A DNA stretch of 64,000 nucleotides from Enterobacter cancerogenus (GTDB lineage Bacteria > Pseudomonadota > Gammaproteobacteria > Enterobacterales > Enterobacteriaceae): positions 1 to 64,000 of the forward strand of contig NZ_CP077290.1 of NCBI RefSeq assembly GCF_019047785.1. The letters are read 5' to 3'. The notes under the pieces are model-generated. The model did no database searches. It was not told the DNA's origin and was given only the letters and a program-made list of their open reading frames with translations. The translations under genes were made by a program, and so were the position numbers. Shown here piece by piece: positions 43,488 to 52,425 of the stretch. How positions within the stretch are numbered: position 1 is the stretch's first letter; every line of letters starts with the position of its first letter.

Positions 43488-45927
43488 CGTCAGGATTGAG
43501 GTACTGCTGAACGCAGTTGACCGGGCAAGCCGACCGCTTAAGTCTATCCAGACTGCCAGCAAGACCCTTGCCGGCGATATCCGCACTTCTCAGAACAGCC
43601 TGCGCGATCTGAATGCGCAGGCGTCCCGGATTGACGGATTCAGGAAAGCGAGCGCACAGCTTGCCGTGACCGGCCAGTCGCTTAACAAGGCGAAACAGGA
43701 AGCCGCCGCGCTGGCCGTGCAGTTTAAAAACACGGAAAACCCCACTAAAGCGCAGGCGCGGGCGATGGAGGCGGCAAAGAAATCCGCCGCTGACCTGCAG
43801 CTCAAATACAACAGCCTCAGGCGGTCGGTGCAGCGCCAGCGCACCGAGCTCGCGCGGGCTGGTATTAATACCAGAACCCTGTCGGCGGATGAGCGCCGCC
43901 TGAAAACCAGCATCAGTGAAACAACTGCGCAGCTCAACCGGCAGCGCGGGGCGCTGGCGCGGGTCAGTCAACAGCAGGCGCGACTGAGTCGCGTTAAAGA
44001 GCGTTATCAGGCCGGTAAATCCCTTGCCGGAGGCGCTGCAGCGGCAGGCGCGGCGGGCGTCGGTATCGCCACGGCGGGAACGATGGCCGGAGTAAAATTA
44101 CTCACACCCGGTTATGACTTTGCACAGAAAAACTCTGAGCTGCAGGCCGTGCTCGGGGTCGAAAAACAGTCGCCCGAAATGGAGGCGCTGCGCAAACAGG
44201 CGCGACAGCTCGGGGACAATACCGCTGCGTCTGCAGACGATGCGGCGAGCGCGCAGATTATCATTGCGAAAAGCGGCGGGGATGCCGCAGCGATTCAGGC
44301 GGCGACGCCGGTCACGCTGAATATGGCGCTGTCTAACCGTCGCTCGATGGAAGAAAACGCCGCGCTGCTGACGGGGATGAAATCCGCGTTTCAGATGTCA
44401 AACGACCAGTTCGCACACATCGGCGACGTGCTGTCGATGACGATGAACAAAACGGCCGCTGACTTTGACGGGCTGAGCGACGCGCTGACGTATGCTGCGC
44501 CGGTGGCAAAAAATGCCGGGGTCAGTATCGAGCAGACCGCCGCAATGGTCGGCGCGCTCCATGACGCCAAAATCACCGGCTCGATGGCGGGAACGGGCAG
44601 CCGTGCCGTCCTGAGTCGCCTGCAAGCTCCGACCGGTAAGGCATACGAGGCCATCAAAGAACTCGGCGTTAAAACGTCTGACAGCAAGGGCAACACGCGC
44701 CCGATATTTGCCATTCTGAAAGAAATGCAGCGCAGTTTTGAGAAAAACAATCTCGGAACAAGCCAGCGCGGCGAATACATGAAAACCATCTTTGGTGAGG
44801 AAGCCAGCTCGGCGGCGGCGGTACTGATGACCGCTGCCTCAAGCGGTAAGCTCGACCAGCTCACGGCGGCGTTTAAAGCCTCGGACGGCAAAACCGCTGA
44901 GCTGGTCAAAATCATGCAGGACAACCTCGGTGGCGATTTCAAAGAATTCCAGTCAGCCTATGAGGCCGTTGGTACTGACCTGTTTGACCAGCAGGAGGGC
45001 TCACTGCGTGAACTCACTAAAACCGCCACGAAATATGTTTTAAAGCTCGACGGCTGGATCACCAATAACAAAACACTTGCGTCAACCATCGGCATCATAG
45101 CAGGCGGCGCACTGGCAATTATTGGCATCCTCGGGGCAATTGGTCTGGTCGCCTGGCCGGTCATTACCGGCATTAATATTTTGATTGCCGGTGCATCACT
45201 GCTAGGGACGGTTTTCTCGGTGGTGGGTGGAGCCATCATGACCGTGCTCGGGGCGCTTACCTGGCCGATTGTGGCTATTGGCGTTGCCATCGTCGCCGGT
45301 GCGCTGCTTATCCGCAAATACTGGGAACCAATAAGCGCATTTTTCTCAGGCGTAATGGAGGGGATAAAGCAGGCTTTTGCCCCTGTAGTGGAATTATTCG
45401 AACCGTTAAAGCCGGTTTTTGACTGGCTGGGTGACAAACTTAAAGCGGCGTGGCAGTGGTTTAAAGACCTGATCGCACCTGTTAAGTCGACGCAGGACAC
45501 GCTCGACAGCTGCAAAAATGCGGGTGTGATGTTCGGAAAGATGCTGGCCGACGCGCTGATGTTACCGCTCAAAAGCTTTAATACATTGCGTACCGGCGTT
45601 AACTGGCTGCTGGAAAAGCTCGGAGTTATCAATAAAGAGTCGAGCGACCTTGACCAGAAAGCCGCAAAAGCCAATGCCGCAACGGGATCGGGTAAAGAGT
45701 CCACTATCAGACCAACACCGTTATTTGGCGATTCTCAGTGGTATCACCCGGTGCCGGTTCCTGCCGGGAAGACCTACGTCGACCAGAGCAAACCAGAATA
45801 TAACATCACCCTGAATGGTGGCATTGCACCGGGTACAGACCTTGACCGGCAACTCCGGGAGGCAGTTGACAGACTCGACAAGCAAAACCGTGCGCGTCAG
45901 CGCTCAAGTATGCGTCACGATGGATGA
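43477..45927 (+). CDS. T: tail tape-measure protein T
   Basis: 816 residues (P2 T 815). It sets tail length and is thought to leave with DNA at ejection. The N-terminus MSNNVRIEVLLNAVDRASRPLKSIQTASKTLAGDIRTSQNSLRDLN begins a long helical, alanine-rich region (to about 190). A TMP core (GAGVGIATAGTMAGVKLLTPG ... NSELQAVLGVEKQSPEMEALRKQA) follows. Hydrophobic segments near 535-620 (IIAGGALAIIGILGAIGLVAWP, GAIMTVLGALTWPIVAIGVAIVAGALLIRKYW) may act in membrane insertion. The ATG at 43477 overlaps E'. Confidence 0.95.
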   Translation: MSNNVRIEVLLNAVDRASRPLKSIQTASKTLAGDIRTSQNSLRDLNAQASRIDGFRKASAQLAVTGQSLNKAKQEAAALAVQFKNTENPTKAQARAMEAAKKSAADLQLKYNSLRRSVQRQRTELARAGINTRTLSADERRLKTSISETTAQLNRQRGALARVSQQQARLSRVKERYQAGKSLAGGAAAAGAAGVGIATAGTMAGVKLLTPGYDFAQKNSELQAVLGVEKQSPEMEALRKQARQLGDNTAASADDAASAQIIIAKSGGDAAAIQAATPVTLNMALSNRRSMEENAALLTGMKSAFQMSNDQFAHIGDVLSMTMNKTAADFDGLSDALTYAAPVAKNAGVSIEQTAAMVGALHDAKITGSMAGTGSRAVLSRLQAPTGKAYEAIKELGVKTSDSKGNTRPIFAILKEMQRSFEKNNLGTSQRGEYMKTIFGEEASSAAAVLMTAASSGKLDQLTAAFKASDGKTAELVKIMQDNLGGDFKEFQSAYEAVGTDLFDQQEGSLRELTKTATKYVLKLDGWITNNKTLASTIGIIAGGALAIIGILGAIGLVAWPVITGINILIAGASLLGTVFSVVGGAIMTVLGALTWPIVAIGVAIVAGALLIRKYWEPISAFFSGVMEGIKQAFAPVVELFEPLKPVFDWLGDKLKAAWQWFKDLIAPVKSTQDTLDSCKNAGVMFGKMLADALMLPLKSFNTLRTGVNWLLEKLGVINKESSDLDQKAAKANAATGSGKESTIRPTPLFGDSQWYHPVPVPAGKTYVDQSKPEYNITLNGGIAPGTDLDRQLREAVDRLDKQNRARQRSSMRHDG

Positions 45928-45937
45928 GGGCTAAAGC

Positions 45938-46399
45938 ATGTTAATGGTTTTAGGTTTATTTGTGTTTGAGCGCCGCACGCTGCCCTATCAGTCTATGCAG
46001 TATTCGAAAGATTATCGCTGGGCGTCAAACGACCGTATCGGCAAGCCACCGGCTTACCAGTATCTCGGGGAGGGAGAAACCACGCGCACGCTGTCGGGCG
46101 TGCTTTATCCCGAAATTACGGGCGGACGTCTGTCACTGACCGCCATCGAGCTGATGGCAGACGAGGGGCGAGCGTGGCCGCTGATTGACGGAACGGGCAT
46201 GATCCACGGCATGTATGTCATCGACAAAGTAACACACACGCACACCGAGCTATTCAGCGATGGAGCGGCGAGAAAAATCGAGTTTAGCCTTTCACTTAAA
46301 CGGGTCGATAAATCGCTGGCAGCCATTTATGGCGACCTGAAAACGCAGGCCGACAATCTGGTCACGTCTGCCGTTGACTGGCTGGGAGGGCTGGCTTGA
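45938..46399 (+). CDS. U: tail assembly protein U
   Basis: 153 residues (P2 U 159). MLMVLGLFVFERRTLPYQSMQYSKDYRWASNDRIG and LSGVLYPEITGGRLSLTAIELMADEGRAWPLIDGTGMIHGMYVI are the family core; DGAARKIEFSLSLKRVD near the end. Required for tail assembly. It overlaps the D start (TGATG). Confidence 0.93.
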   Translation: MLMVLGLFVFERRTLPYQSMQYSKDYRWASNDRIGKPPAYQYLGEGETTRTLSGVLYPEITGGRLSLTAIELMADEGRAWPLIDGTGMIHGMYVIDKVTHTHTELFSDGAARKIEFSLSLKRVDKSLAAIYGDLKTQADNLVTSAVDWLGGLA

Positions 46400-47568
46400 T
46401 GATTACGGGAATGGATATTCAGGCCGGGGCGAAGATAGCCCCGGCGTTTATGCTCAAGCTGGATAACGAGAATATCACGCAGGATTTTAGCGACCGCCTT
46501 ATCAGCCTGAACATGACCGACAATCGCGGATTTGAGGCCGACCAGCTCGATATCGAGCTCGATGATACTGACGGCCAGATAGCAATGCCACCGCGCGGCG
46601 CAACCTTGACGCTGTGGTTAGGCTGGCAGGGTGCAGCGCTGATAAAAAAAGGGACGTTCACGGTCGACGAAATCGAGCACAGGGGGGCTCCTGATACGCT
46701 GACCATCCGGGGGCGAAGCGCCGATTTTCGCGGGACGCTGAACTCTCGCCGGGAGCAGTCATGGCATGACACCACGCTCGGGAAAATTGTTGAAACGATT
46801 GCGGCACGCAATAAGCTGGCCGCCAGCGTGGCCGACACGCTGAAAGCCGTCAAAGTGCCTCACATTGACCAGTCGCAGGAATCCGACGCGGTGTTTCTGT
46901 CCCGCCTGGCTGACCGGAACGGGGCGTCGGTTTCGGTAAAAGCGGGAAAACTGTTATTCCTGAAAGCGGGGAGCGGTAAGACGGCCAGCGGAAAGCCCAT
47001 TCCGCAGATGACGCTTGAGCGCGGGGATGGCGATCGTCATCAATTTGCCATTGCTGACCGGGAAGCCTACACCGGCGTGTCGGCAAAATGGCTGCACACC
47101 AAAGACCCGAAGCCGCAAAAGCAAAAGGTGAAGCTCAAGCGTAAGCCCAAAGAGAAGCATCTCCGCGCGCTGCAGCACCCGAAAGCGACCAAAGCCCCGG
47201 CAAAGGCCAAAGCCAAAAAAGAGCAGGAAGCGCGCGAGGGTGAGTATATGGCCGGTGAGGCTGACAACGTGCTGGAGCTGACGACCATCTACGCGACAAA
47301 GGCGCAGGCCATGCGCGCCGCTCAGGCGAAGTGGGACAAGCTGCAGCGAGGCGTTGCTGAGTTTTCAATCTCGCTGGCGATTGGCCGGGCAGATTTATTT
47401 CCTGAAACGCCCATCGCGGTGAAAGGCTTTAAGCGCGTTATAGACGAGCAGGCATGGATAATCAGCCGGGTGGTGCATAACCTCAACGGGAGCGGCTACA
47501 CGACGGGCTTAGAGCTTGAGGTTAAGGTTTCGGATGTGGAGTACGAAAGCGAAGAGTTAACACAGTAA
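46399..47568 (+). CDS. D: tail protein D (late control gene D)
   Basis: 389 residues from the ATG at 46399 (P2 D 387). A phage late-control D family protein, structurally like T4 gp27/VgrG hub subunits: DIQAGAKIAPAFMLKLDNENITQDFSDRLISLNMTDNRGFEADQLDIELDD, then LTIRGRSADFRGTLNSRREQSWHDTTLGKIVETIAARNKL. The C-terminal half has a lysine-rich stretch (about 235-285: PKPQKQKVKLKRKPKEKH). It plugs the tail tube to the spike V. Last gene of the tail operon before ogr. Confidence 0.95.
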   Translation: MITGMDIQAGAKIAPAFMLKLDNENITQDFSDRLISLNMTDNRGFEADQLDIELDDTDGQIAMPPRGATLTLWLGWQGAALIKKGTFTVDEIEHRGAPDTLTIRGRSADFRGTLNSRREQSWHDTTLGKIVETIAARNKLAASVADTLKAVKVPHIDQSQESDAVFLSRLADRNGASVSVKAGKLLFLKAGSGKTASGKPIPQMTLERGDGDRHQFAIADREAYTGVSAKWLHTKDPKPQKQKVKLKRKPKEKHLRALQHPKATKAPAKAKAKKEQEAREGEYMAGEADNVLELTTIYATKAQAMRAAQAKWDKLQRGVAEFSISLAIGRADLFPETPIAVKGFKRVIDEQAWIISRVVHNLNGSGYTTGLELEVKVSDVEYESEELTQ

Positions 47569-47644
47569 AATGAATTTAACTATTTGTTATTTAAGGATAA
47601 ATTGAGTAAAATTTGCGCGTCGGAAATTAAAAGAGGTGCTCGCC

Positions 47645-47866
47645 ATGTTTCACTGCCCAAAATGCCATTTCGCCGCTCACGCCCGCACAAGTCGGTATTT
47701 TACTGACACAACCAAGGAGCGTTATCACCAGTGCACAAACATTAACTGCAGTGCGACGTTTGTGACCACTGAGACGGTCGAGCGCTTTATCGTATCGCCG
47801 GGGGAAGTAGTACCTGCCCCGCCACACCCGAAGCAATCAGGCCAGCAACAACTTACATGGATGTGA
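47645..47866 (+). CDS. ogr: late-gene transcription activator Ogr
   Basis: 73 residues from the ATG at 47645 (MFHCPKCHFAAHARTSRY), matching P2 Ogr. Four cysteines, C4/C7 and C-x4-C in HQCTNINCSATF, form its zinc finger. Ogr binds upstream of P2 late promoters and contacts the RNA polymerase alpha subunit; candidate target dyads are seen before P/O and V. Aligned end VPAPPHPKQSGQQQLTWM is family-like. An in-frame ATG at 47636 is less likely. A terminator follows. Confidence 0.95.
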   Translation: MFHCPKCHFAAHARTSRYFTDTTKERYHQCTNINCSATFVTTETVERFIVSPGEVVPAPPHPKQSGQQQLTWM

Positions 47867-47874
47867 CCAAAAGA

Positions 47875-47901
47875 AAGCCCCGCTATTTGCGGGGTTTTTT
47901 T
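47875..47901 (+). terminator. terminator after ogr
   Basis: GCCCCGC-TATTT-GCGGGG stem followed by seven T residues, nine bases past the ogr stop. Confidence 0.85.
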
Positions 47902-48037
47902 ACAAACTATATTCTCGATTGGAGTTTATAATGCGCTCGCTAGCCATAATTGTTATGAAATAAAACCTCTATCGCAAACTTGCAGCATATTATTTTGTTA
48001 ATTCATGTGAAATATTTTAACCTAAATTCCCGAAATG

Positions 48038-48688
48038 CTAAATTAATTTGCGAGAATTAAGATCATTAAGAATTTGAATATATTCATAAGCGATTTGTTC
48101 TATGGCTTGGCCTACATCAAGAACGGGAAAATTGCACGGCTTTTTGAAAACAGCTTCAAAGATGGTTCCTAAGCTTCGACCATGCGTATCAAAGCTTGTA
48201 ACCCTGTATAGTGGATACAGAAACTCAAAGCTCTGATTGTTTGAGTGGGTAAGCTTACCTAAAAGGTCTTTCATATTGGGTAGCTTTTGTAGATTTTTCC
48301 AGTTAGGATCTTCGGCTTCAAGTTTGCTTCCATCGCCTTGCATGAATTGCTGCCATTCTGGTTCGCGCAAATCATTCATCAGCTTCCGGTAGTTTTCTTT
48401 GAATGTATTTAGTTGCTCTTCATACCTGCTAGCCATCTGTGCTGGAACTTCAAAAATATAAAGTATAATGAAAAATGGTTCTAGCAAAGAACGCGCCAAA
48501 GGGTGTGTAAAGTATCTTTGGTCAACATTAGAGGTTTTATCAAGAGTGATGTCACTTCTCAGTAAGGTACCAGCAATGGAGTAAAATCGAAGCACTTCTT
48601 GTAGGAAGAAACCAGTTGCATCTGCTTTTGGTGTCAAGGACTTAATGTTATGAATATGTGTTTCCAACTGCTCAAAATTTGTAGGCAT
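48038..48688 (-). CDS. hypothetical cargo protein at the ogr-attR end
   Basis: 216 residues, soluble and helical, AT-rich. The segment LARSLLEPFFIILYIFEVP (about 63-81) and YRVTSFDTHG (about 160-169) recall DUF5677-type proteins, which have an R-S-x2-E and a Y-x3-S-x3-H pattern; the match is weak. It is convergent with ogr across a terminator and lies just before the right arm sites. Unknown function; a superinfection-exclusion role is possible because of the location. Confidence 0.5.
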   Translation of the reverse strand: MPTNFEQLETHIHNIKSLTPKADATGFFLQEVLRFYSIAGTLLRSDITLDKTSNVDQRYFTHPLARSLLEPFFIILYIFEVPAQMASRYEEQLNTFKENYRKLMNDLREPEWQQFMQGDGSKLEAEDPNWKNLQKLPNMKDLLGKLTHSNNQSFEFLYPLYRVTSFDTHGRSLGTIFEAVFKKPCNFPVLDVGQAIEQIAYEYIQILNDLNSRKLI

Positions 48689-48803
48689 GAGTTCCCTTTC
48701 TGTTTCCGTTGATTGATTTCTAGACTAATTCAGTAAGTTGTAACTAGAGTTACAGTCTAATGCAACCGGTACGTAAATTTTTAAGTTTGAACGAAGATTA
48801 AAA

Positions 48804-48837
48804 AAGCAAAGCCCCGCACATGGCAGGGCTTTTTTTT
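48804..48837 (+). terminator. terminator near the right prophage end
   Basis: AGCCCCGC (48810-48817) pairs with GGCAGGGCT-type 48822-48830 with one mismatch and is followed by eight T residues. It lies between the 48038-48688 gene and attR and would insulate yciI from phage transcription. Confidence 0.6.
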
Positions 48838-48840
48838 CGA

Positions 48841-48859
48841 TGTGGTCAATATGTGGTCA
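48841..48859. repeat. right integrase arm-type sites
   Basis: Two direct copies of TGTGGTCA at 48841-48848 and 48852-48859, 11 bases apart as in the left arm (TGTGGACA pair), 49 bases before the attR core. Confidence 0.55.
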
Positions 48860-48908
48860 CGATGTAAAATAAATCCATTTATTTCATTAACTTGAAGCGT
48901 TTAAAAAA

Positions 48909-48926
48909 GCTCCTGAGGGAGCCTTT
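48909..48926. repeat. attR core, inside the yciI terminator
   Basis: GCTCCTGAGGGAGCCTTT, identical to 16810-16827. The surrounding hairpin AAAAGCTCC-TGA-GGGAGCCTTT still has its stem and, read on the minus strand, a T run, so it can end yciI transcription. Confidence 0.8.
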
Positions 48927-48932
48927 CTTATA

Positions 48933-49229
48933 TCAAAATACTTTCTTGTAAGGCTGCACGGTCACCTTTGCATACACGCCCGCCGCGACATACGGATCCG
49001 CGTCAGCCCAGGCCTGCGCAGCTTCCAGTGATTCGAATTCAGCAATGACCGTCGAGCCTGAAAAACCCGCCGCACCCGGATCGTTGCTGTCTACGGCAGG
49101 CATTGGGCCTGCGGTCAATAATTTGCCTTCATCCTGAAGCAGCTGCAGGCGAGCCAGGTGCGCAGGGCGTACAGAAAGGCGTTTTTCCAGGGAGTCGGCG
49201 TTATCTTCGGCGTAAATCACATAAAGCAC
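48933..49229 (-). CDS. yciI: YciI family protein
   Basis: 98 residues, as E. coli YciI. A ferredoxin-like YCII-domain protein: [45 protein letters not shown] is the family start, with the conserved histidine and aspartates that could form an active site; [23 protein letters not shown] near the end. Its activity is not known. The prophage integrated between its terminator and leuE; the gene itself is intact. Confidence 0.93.
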   Translation of the reverse strand: MLYVIYAEDNADSLEKRLSVRPAHLARLQLLQDEGKLLTAGPMPAVDSNDPGAAGFSGSTVIAEFESLEAAQAWADADPYVAAGVYAKVTVQPYKKVF

Positions 49230-49390
49230 GGGGGTAGCTCCTTAACCAGTAAAAGTGTCAATTACGTTATGTGAAAGGGCAACTGACTGCAATGTAAAGA
49301 TAAAAACAATGTTAATACCCTGATCTGAGTGCGCTTTTTTTGGGGTTTCTTGCGCTTAAATTGCCCCGCATCAAAGTGACTTGTTGAATA

Positions 49391-49405
49391 TGATTGCTAT
49401 TTGCA
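49391..49405. promoter_or_regulatory. Fur-box-like site of tonB
   Basis: TGATTGC-T-ATTTGCA follows the Fur 7-1-7 layout with 10 of 14 matches and lies in the tonB promoter region, 47 bases before the start. tonB of E. coli is known to be Fur-regulated at this place. Confidence 0.6.
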
Positions 49406-49451
49406 TTTAAAATCGAGGTCCGGTTTTTAAACGTTGATGATTATGACTTCG

Positions 49452-50177
49452 ATGACCCTAGATTTACCTCGCCGCTTTCCATGGCCGACGCTGCTTTCCG
49501 TGGTTATCCACGGCGCTGTCGTGGCGGGTCTGCTCTATACCTCGGTTCATCAGGTTATTGAAATGCCAGCGCCCGCGCAGCCTATTTCTGTGACCATGGT
49601 ATCGCCTGCGGATCTTGAGCCGCCGCAGGTTGCGCCACCGCCACAGCCCGTCGCTGAGCCAGAACCGGAGCCAGAGCCTGAACCCGTTCCGGAGCCGCCG
49701 AAAGAAGCGCCCGTGGTGATCCACAAGCCGGAGCCAAAACCTAAACCTAAACCGAAGCCAAAGCCGGTGAAGAAGGTGGAAGAGCGTCCGAAACGTGAAA
49801 CGCGTCCGGTTGAGCCACGCGCAACGCAGACGGTCGAAAACGCTGCGCCGTCGCGACCGCTAATGAATAGCGCGCCTGCAGCGGCAAAACCAACGGTATC
49901 CGCGCCTGCGGGGCCTCGCGCCCTCAGCCGTAACCAACCGCAATATCCGGCGCGCGCGCAGGCTCTGCGTATTGAAGGGCGTGTGCGGGTCAAATTTGAC
50001 GTAACCTCTGATGGCCGCGTCGAGAACGTAGAAGTCCTGTCTGCACAGCCTTCTAATATGTTCGAGCGTGAGGTGAAGTCAGCCATGAGAAAATGGCGTT
50101 ATGAAGCCGGCAAGCCGGGTCGTGGGTTGATTGTGAATATTGTGTTCCGCCTGAACGGCGGGGCACAGATGGAATAA
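49452..50177 (+). CDS. tonB: energy-transducing protein TonB
   Basis: 241 residues from the ATG at 49452 (E. coli TonB 239); ATG codons at 49437 and 49443 are possible extended starts. It couples the proton motive force (through ExbBD) to outer-membrane TonB-dependent receptors. An N-terminal anchor (TLLSVVIHGAVVAGLLYTSV, with the conserved histidine that contacts ExbB) precedes a proline-rich spacer of E-P and K-P repeats (about 65-115). The C-terminal domain has GPRALSRNQPQYPARAQALRIEGRV, which binds the receptor TonB box, and ends WRYEAGKPGRGLIVNIVFRLNG. Monocistronic, ended by a strong terminator. Confidence 0.97.
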   Translation: MTLDLPRRFPWPTLLSVVIHGAVVAGLLYTSVHQVIEMPAPAQPISVTMVSPADLEPPQVAPPPQPVAEPEPEPEPEPVPEPPKEAPVVIHKPEPKPKPKPKPKPVKKVEERPKRETRPVEPRATQTVENAAPSRPLMNSAPAAAKPTVSAPAGPRALSRNQPQYPARAQALRIEGRVRVKFDVTSDGRVENVEVLSAQPSNMFEREVKSAMRKWRYEAGKPGRGLIVNIVFRLNGGAQME

Positions 50178-50180
50178 AAG

Positions 50181-50210
50181 AAAAAGCCTCCGGACCGGAG
50201 GCTTTTTTTT
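50181..50210. terminator. bidirectional terminator between tonB and yciA
   Basis: AAAAAGCCTCCGG-ACC-GGAGGCTTTTT-type hairpin with A run before and T run after. Confidence 0.88.
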
Positions 50211-50219
50211 GTCTGAATA

Positions 50220-50615
50220 TCAGGCCTGCGGCAGTGGCCGGGGTTTGCCCGCGTTATCTACCGCCACGTAGATAAACAGCGCTTCCGTTGCCTTATAACG
50301 CTGCCCAATCGGCTCAGAAGAGACTTTTTTCACCCACACTTCAATATTGATAGAAATAGACGTATTGCCGCGCTTAACACAGCGCGCGTAACAGCAGACA
50401 ACGTCACCCACAGCCACTGGTCGAAGGAAGGTCATGCCGTCTACCCGGACGGTTACAACCCGCCCGTGTGCAATCTCTTTTGCCAGGATCGCGCCGCCCA
50501 TATCCATTTGCGACATAAGCCAGCCGCCAAAAATATCGCCGTTAGCATTGGTGTCTGCGGGCATTGCCAGCGTGCGCAATACCAGTTCGCCCTGAGGGGC
50601 GTCATTTTTTGTCAT
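50220..50615 (-). CDS. yciA: acyl-CoA thioesterase YciA
   Basis: 131 residues, close to E. coli YciA (132). Hot-dog-fold thioesterase that hydrolyses a range of acyl-CoAs. The active-site segment TNANGDIFGGWLMSQMDMGGAILAK holds the conserved NGDxFGG and aspartate; VVTVRVDGMTFLRPVAVGDVVCCYARC is the second signature. Cytoplasmic. Same strand and close to yciB. Confidence 0.95.
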   Translation of the reverse strand: MTKNDAPQGELVLRTLAMPADTNANGDIFGGWLMSQMDMGGAILAKEIAHGRVVTVRVDGMTFLRPVAVGDVVCCYARCVKRGNTSISINIEVWVKKVSSEPIGQRYKATEALFIYVAVDNAGKPRPLPQA

Positions 50616-50717
50616 TGTTTTTACTCGTAACTGAAGACTTCAGGCGGGATGCTACTATGATTTCGGGCTGGAGAGAATAGACCGGAGCGCAGGGATCTTG
50701 CGCTCCGGTTATGTTTA

Positions 50718-51257
50718 TCAGTGCTTCTCGTCCTGAGGCATATGACGATAGATATACACCCCGCTTAACAGGGTGAAGATCAGCGTTAACGCCGTCAGGC
50801 CAAAGACCTTGAAGTTGACCCAAATATTCTGTGGCAGCCAGAAGGCGATATAGATATTGGCGAGGCCACATAAAATAAAGAACACCGCCCAGGCGATATT
50901 CAGGCGGGACCAGACGTGCTGCGGCAGCGTCAGCTCTTTGCCCAGCATGCGCTGGATCAGCGGCTTTTTCATAATCCACTGGCTAATCAGCAATGCACCG
51001 GCGAACAGGCCATAAATGACGGTCACCTTCCATTTGATAAACTCATCATTATGGAAGAACAGGGTTAACCCGCCAAAGACCGCAACCAGGACAAACGTCA
51101 CCAGCGCCATTTTTTCAACTTTACGATAGCGAACCCAGCTGTAAATTAGCACGATGGCTGTGGCGATAATCAGTGCCGTGGTCGCAGCATAGATGTCGTA
51201 CAGCTTATAAAAGGCAAAAAAGACGACCAGCGGTAAAAAATCCAGAAACTGCTTCAT
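50718..51257 (-). CDS. yciB: inner-membrane septation protein YciB (IspZ)
   Basis: 179 residues, as E. coli YciB. Five to six membrane helices, beginning [34 protein letters not shown], with the conserved [38 protein letters not shown] and the [20 protein letters not shown] segment. It interacts with cell-division and elongation proteins in E. coli and affects envelope integrity. Next to yciC as usual. Confidence 0.95.
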   Translation of the reverse strand: MKQFLDFLPLVVFFAFYKLYDIYAATTALIIATAIVLIYSWVRYRKVEKMALVTFVLVAVFGGLTLFFHNDEFIKWKVTVIYGLFAGALLISQWIMKKPLIQRMLGKELTLPQHVWSRLNIAWAVFFILCGLANIYIAFWLPQNIWVNFKVFGLTALTLIFTLLSGVYIYRHMPQDEKH

Positions 51258-51314
51258 TCTACAATCCCATCCTCTGAGTGGGGCCAGACACAGCGATGTG
51301 CCCGGCCATCAGGA

Positions 51315-52058
51315 CTACTGACGAATTAACATATACAGGCGGAACAGGTAGACCAGCAGCACGGCTGAAATCAGATTGCTCAGCGTATTAGCGACTACCG
51401 CACCCACATTGGGCGTTAACACGGCAAAGTTCGGCGCAAACAGCAGTAACAGCGTTTTAGCAAGCAGCCAGCCGATGACAGCCGGTGCGACCAGGCGCAT
51501 ATTCGACCAGGCCAGTCGGATGCTGCTGCGCATCGCGGTGAAGATCCCCATTTTATCCTGGACCACCATCACCGGCGCGAAGGAGAGCACGATAGCCAGC
51601 AGCACGCCCGGAACTACGATCAGCATAATCCCCATCTGTACCAGCAGGGTGGTCAGAAAAATGAGGATAAACAGTTTCGGCAGAACAGGGGCGCTGGCAC
51701 CAATGGCACGCAGGGCGCTGACGCGTTGTCCGGCTGAAACCAGTTGGATCATCAGCAGCACACCACCTGCGAGGATAGCATTGCCAATCAGGCCGGAGAA
51801 GGTGGACGCAGCCGATGCCCGCAGCAGGATTTGCTGCTGTTCAGGCGTCATGTTCTGCACCAGGTCAAACAGCCCCACGCTCCCTGCAAGGTGATCTCCC
51901 TGGCTGAGGCTGGCAATTTGTTCATCACTGGGTGAGAACGCATGACCCAGCACCACCGTGATAAAAGCGCACAACAACGCAATCAGTAAAAAGGTAATGA
52001 ACTGATTGCGGAAAAAATTTCCCGTGTCACGGTAGACAGACTTCGCCGTGATAGACAT
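51315..52058 (-). CDS. yciC: UPF0259 membrane protein YciC
   Basis: 247 residues from the ATG at 52058, same length as E. coli YciC, starting [20 protein letters not shown]. About six hydrophobic helices. YciC and YciB are linked genetically to envelope homeostasis; the biochemical function is unknown. An upstream open frame to 52133 is not conserved. Divergent from ompW. Confidence 0.94.
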   Translation of the reverse strand: MSITAKSVYRDTGNFFRNQFITFLLIALLCAFITVVLGHAFSPSDEQIASLSQGDHLAGSVGLFDLVQNMTPEQQQILLRASAASTFSGLIGNAILAGGVLLMIQLVSAGQRVSALRAIGASAPVLPKLFILIFLTTLLVQMGIMLIVVPGVLLAIVLSFAPVMVVQDKMGIFTAMRSSIRLAWSNMRLVAPAVIGWLLAKTLLLLFAPNFAVLTPNVGAVVANTLSNLISAVLLVYLFRLYMLIRQ

Positions 52059-52425
52059 GCACTCTCCTTGAGTATTGCAGGTGTTAATTAGCCGGCAATT
52101 GTACACCGGATAACGCCGCTGTGGCAGCATCAAGGGGTGTATGGAAAAGCATATCTTTGTAAAGCAGCGGTAAGAGTCAACTTTCCCGTCTTCAACGCCA
52201 GAATCTGATCCTCTCGTTTAGCGATGCTTACTGACAATTACCTGGCCTGCAAATCCTTGAAATTTGATGTAGATACGCATTCGCCCCTCCAGAATGGACC
52301 TTAAAAATTAACCCAGATCAATGAATGTTAAAGTATTGGTTTTAATGTGATCTGTGTTAGATCACTTATTACTCATTTGTGAGTATATTCACCACCGCTA
52401 TGAAAACCACAACGATGGAGCGGAT
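52059..52425. other. yciC-ompW divergent spacer
   Basis: AT-rich promoter region. A perfect dyad GTGATC-N7-GATCAC at 52347-52365, about 60 bases before the ompW start, looks like a regulator site, but the spacing does not fit the CRP consensus (TGTGA-N6-TCACA) and I cannot name the protein. No gene seen. Confidence 0.4.

Larger units (their letters stand above)
16810..48926. mobile_element. complete P2-type prophage
   Basis: About 32.1 kb between two copies of GCTCCTGAGGGAGCCTTT (16810-16827 and 48909-48926). Gene order follows P2: attL-int-C-cox-B-A-(cargo)-cos-Q/P-O-N-M-L-X-holin-K-lysB-lysC-R-S-(cargo)-V-W-J-I-H-G-FI-FII-E-T-U-D-ogr-(cargo)-attR. No structural or replication gene is interrupted, so it may be inducible; that needs testing. 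The P2 antiholin-like gene lysA is absent between K and lysB, and no fun/Z gene lies between G and FI (a 40-codon minus-strand frame is there instead). Confidence 0.95.

Noticed and set aside
52347..52365. CRP site upstream of ompW
   Set aside because: The dyad has seven bases between GTGATC and GATCAC; the TGTGA-N6-TCACA spacing is not met.
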